Of a stretch of DNA of 42,718 nt, positions 40,692 through 42,718 are shown one piece after another. Every line of letters begins with the position of its first letter. The first letter of the stretch is position 1. The notes under the pieces are model-generated. The model made no database searches. It worked only from the letters and a program-made list of their open reading frames with translations, and was not told where the DNA came from. The translations under genes and the position numbers were made by a program. The DNA comes from CAZQYB01 sp964582985 (GTDB lineage: Bacteria > Planctomycetota > Phycisphaerae > Sedimentisphaerales > Anaerobacaceae): contig CAZOUM010000020.1 of assembly GCA_964582985.1 (NCBI GenBank), forward strand, positions 1 through 42,718, read 5' to 3'.

Positions 40692-42718
40692 ATGTTTGAT
40701 ATTTGCAAAGTAGAAAGACAAATTGGGGGCAGAACTTTAACCATCGAAACAGGCAAGGTAGGAAGGCAGGCTGACGGAGCCGTCGTAGTTCAATATGGTG
40801 AAACTGTAGTTCTTGTTGCTGCCGTAACTGCGCCGCCGAGGTTTGAGGATATTGATTTTTTCCCGCTCAGTGTCGACTATCGAGAGAAGCAAAGTGCAGC
40901 AGGCAAGTTTCCGGGCGGGTTTATCAAGCGCGAGGGCAGGCCAAGCACTAAAGAGATTCTGACGGCAAGGCAAATCGACAGGCCTATTCGGCCGTTGTTC
41001 CCTGAAGGTTATTTACAGGAAGTGCAGATTATGGCGGGCGTTTTAAGTTTTGACGGCGAAAATGACCCTGATGTTTTGGCGATGATAGGTGCCAGTGCGG
41101 CGCTTACCATAAGCAAAATTCCGTTTTTGGGGCCCACTGGTGCCTGTAGATTAGGCAGGGTAAATGGAGAATTTGTGGTCAATCCCACCCATAAGCAAAT
41201 TGCGGACGGCGACCTGAACCTGCTTCTTGGCGGCCGCAGAGAAGCGCTGAATATGATTGAGGTCCGTGCCAAAGAGCTGCCGGAGGAGGTCATTGCCGAT
41301 GCCGTTGCGACCGCACAAAAAGCGGTCGTCGAGGTTTGTGAGATGATTGAGGAGCTGCGCGAAAAGGTTGGTGTTGAAAAGGAAATTCCACTTGTACAAG
41401 GTGATGAAGAACTCTATTCGAAAATCAGTTCGCAGGTAGCGGACAAGCTGTACGCCCTTAAGCAGATACCGAGTAAGCAGGAGCGGAACAAGGCTGTGAA
41501 GGAATTGTTTGAGCAGGTTGTGGCAGAATACTGTGAACCCGGCGACGATGACACTGCAGAATATGACAAGGCAATGGTCAAACGAATTCTTGGAAAGATA
41601 GATGGCCGGGTTGTTAAAAAATTGTTGTTAGAGGGCAAAAGGTCTGATGGCAGAGGCTACAATGATGTTCGCCAGATTGAGTGTGAAGTTGGTATTCTGC
41701 CAAGAACTCACGGCTCGGCACTATTCACACGTGGTGAAACGCAGGCCTTGGTGTGTGTAACGCTTGGTACCATCAGGGATGCCCAGATTATAGATGGTCT
41801 GTTAGAGGAGTACACTCAGAATTTTACGCTTCATTACAATTTCCCGCCGTTTTCTGTTGGTGAGGTCCGACCGATTCGCGGGCCCGGCCGAAGAGAAATT
41901 GGCCATGGTGCTCTTGCGGAACGGGCGTTGACGCCGGTAAGACCGCCGGAAGATGAGTTCGCGTACACTGTCAGGATCATCTCGGACATCACCGAGTCGA
42001 ATGGCTCCAGTTCGATGGCTTCGGTTTGTGGGGGGACGCTGGCTTTGATGGACGCGGGTGTTCCGATTATCAAACCGGTTGCCGGCATATCGATTGGTAT
42101 GATTAGTGACGAGACCGGGCGACATGAATTGTTGACTGACATCCTTGGCGAAGAAGACCATTTCGGTGAGATGGATTTCAAAGTTGCCGGTAGTGTTGAC
42201 GGGATTACGGCGATACAGCTTGATATAAAAGCTGAGGGCTTGGCCCATAGTGTTATGGTCGAGGCGCTGGAGCTGGCAAGGGCGGCCCGGCTGAAGATTT
42301 TGGACATGATGGCAAAGACCATCAGTAAGCCAAGGTCTGAGTTAAGTAAGTATGCGCCGAAGCTGATAAGCATTTCAATCGACCCTGAGCTTATCGGCAA
42401 GATAATCGGACCGGGCGGCAAAATGATTAAGAGCATTCAGGAGCAGACCGATACAAAAATCGAAGTCGAGGAGGACGGGACAATTTACATCAGCTGCTTT
42501 GATGGTGATGGTTACCTAAAGGCCAAAGAGATTATCGAATCGATTACACAGCCGCCGCAAGTGGGCAGGATATATGAGCAGTCGCGAGTCGTTTCCGTGA
42601 AAGACTTTGGAGCATTTGTTGAAATCACTCCTGGTGTTGAGGGCCTGTGCCATATCAGCGAGCTGAGCGATGGTTTCGTAAAGAATGCCGGCGATGTTTG
42701 CAAGATAGGCGATGTAAT
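40692..42718 (+). CDS. pnp: Polyribonucleotide nucleotidyltransferase (PNPase), 3' end beyond the window
   Basis: The ATG at 40692 follows GAGGA by 6 nt. The frame stays open for 675 codons to the window end. Two RNase PH-like halves are seen: the first with DYREKQSAAGKFPGGFIKRE, the second with GKRSDGRGYNDVR, PPFSVGEV and the active-site area DITESNGSSSMASVCGG. Between them is the alpha-helical domain. A KH domain follows (IGKIIGPGGKMIKSI with GPGG loop), then an S1 domain (VSVKDFGAFVEITPGVEGL). It degrades RNA 3' to 5' using phosphate, in the cytoplasm. Only the S1 end is missing. Confidence 0.97.
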   Translation, partial: MFDICKVERQIGGRTLTIETGKVGRQADGAVVVQYGETVVLVAAVTAPPRFEDIDFFPLSVDYREKQSAAGKFPGGFIKREGRPSTKEILTARQIDRPIRPLFPEGYLQEVQIMAGVLSFDGENDPDVLAMIGASAALTISKIPFLGPTGACRLGRVNGEFVVNPTHKQIADGDLNLLLGGRREALNMIEVRAKELPEEVIADAVATAQKAVVEVCEMIEELREKVGVEKEIPLVQGDEELYSKISSQVADKLYALKQIPSKQERNKAVKELFEQVVAEYCEPGDDDTAEYDKAMVKRILGKIDGRVVKKLLLEGKRSDGRGYNDVRQIECEVGILPRTHGSALFTRGETQALVCVTLGTIRDAQIIDGLLEEYTQNFTLHYNFPPFSVGEVRPIRGPGRREIGHGALAERALTPVRPPEDEFAYTVRIISDITESNGSSSMASVCGGTLALMDAGVPIIKPVAGISIGMISDETGRHELLTDILGEEDHFGEMDFKVAGSVDGITAIQLDIKAEGLAHSVMVEALELARAARLKILDMMAKTISKPRSELSKYAPKLISISIDPELIGKIIGPGGKMIKSIQEQTDTKIEVEEDGTIYISCFDGDGYLKAKEIIESITQPPQVGRIYEQSRVVSVKDFGAFVEITPGVEGLCHISELSDGFVKNAGDVCKIGDV

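Overview
The window looks like a chromosome segment of a Gram-negative planctomycete, most likely of the anaerobic Phycisphaerae/Sedimentisphaerales type. The reasons are three secreted proteins ending in planctomycete dockerin-like modules (GD-x-x-GD-x-x-VDF-x-D ... W), a Pmp-like beta-helix protein, a Tat-exported sulfatase, a Kdo transferase (so an LPS-type outer membrane), lipoprotein TolC homologues, and a rubrerythrin. The taxon is inferred from these families only.

Layout. Bases 1-125 hold the end of a ribbon-helix-helix antitoxin-like gene. Bases 294-4233 (minus) form a four-gene operon: URO-D-family protein, split transketolase N and C subunits, and a DHDPS/NAL-type aldolase. The transketolase N subunit has Cys in place of the metal-binding Asp of its ThDP motif. 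Bases 4522-7885 (minus) hold a PLP trans-sulfuration enzyme, glucose-6-phosphate dehydrogenase and a stand-alone rubrerythrin. Bases 8346-19670 (minus) hold two tandem tripartite ABC efflux operons, each in the order TolC, HlyD adaptor, ATPase, MacB permease. Their proteins have diverged, but a 30-bp promoter core matches at 25 positions without gaps.

Bases 20032-20886 (plus) carry tRNA-Cys and two small intergenic units, each with its own promoter and intrinsic terminator and no ORF; they are candidate small RNAs. They are followed by a macro-domain gene coupled to a zinc alcohol dehydrogenase (21260-22800), a 43-residue basic ORF, a large secreted repeat protein (23500-25791) and a LarA-like nickel-pincer racemase homologue (26070-27368). 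Bases 27834-29861 hold two tiny membrane proteins (one probably translated from a leaderless mRNA), a long divergent RNase HII-like protein and tRNA-Arg(CCG). Bases 30020-33077 hold a secreted single-chain aspartic protease-like protein with two DTG motifs and a dockerin-like tail, then Kdo transferase.

Bases 33.2-40.1 kb are an accessory zone, AT-rich in parts: orphan genes, two decayed IS1380-type 3' ends, a 60-bp MITE with 12-bp perfect inverted repeats and a 6-bp direct repeat, a sulfatase, a beta-helix/dockerin protein, collapsed gene remnants and a small two-gene unit. Bases 40.3 kb to the end return to core genes: rpsO, then pnp, which runs off the window.

The most interesting points are the shared efflux promoter, the two candidate sRNAs, the double-DTG protease, the MITE family with an apparent empty-site copy, and the altered transketolase.
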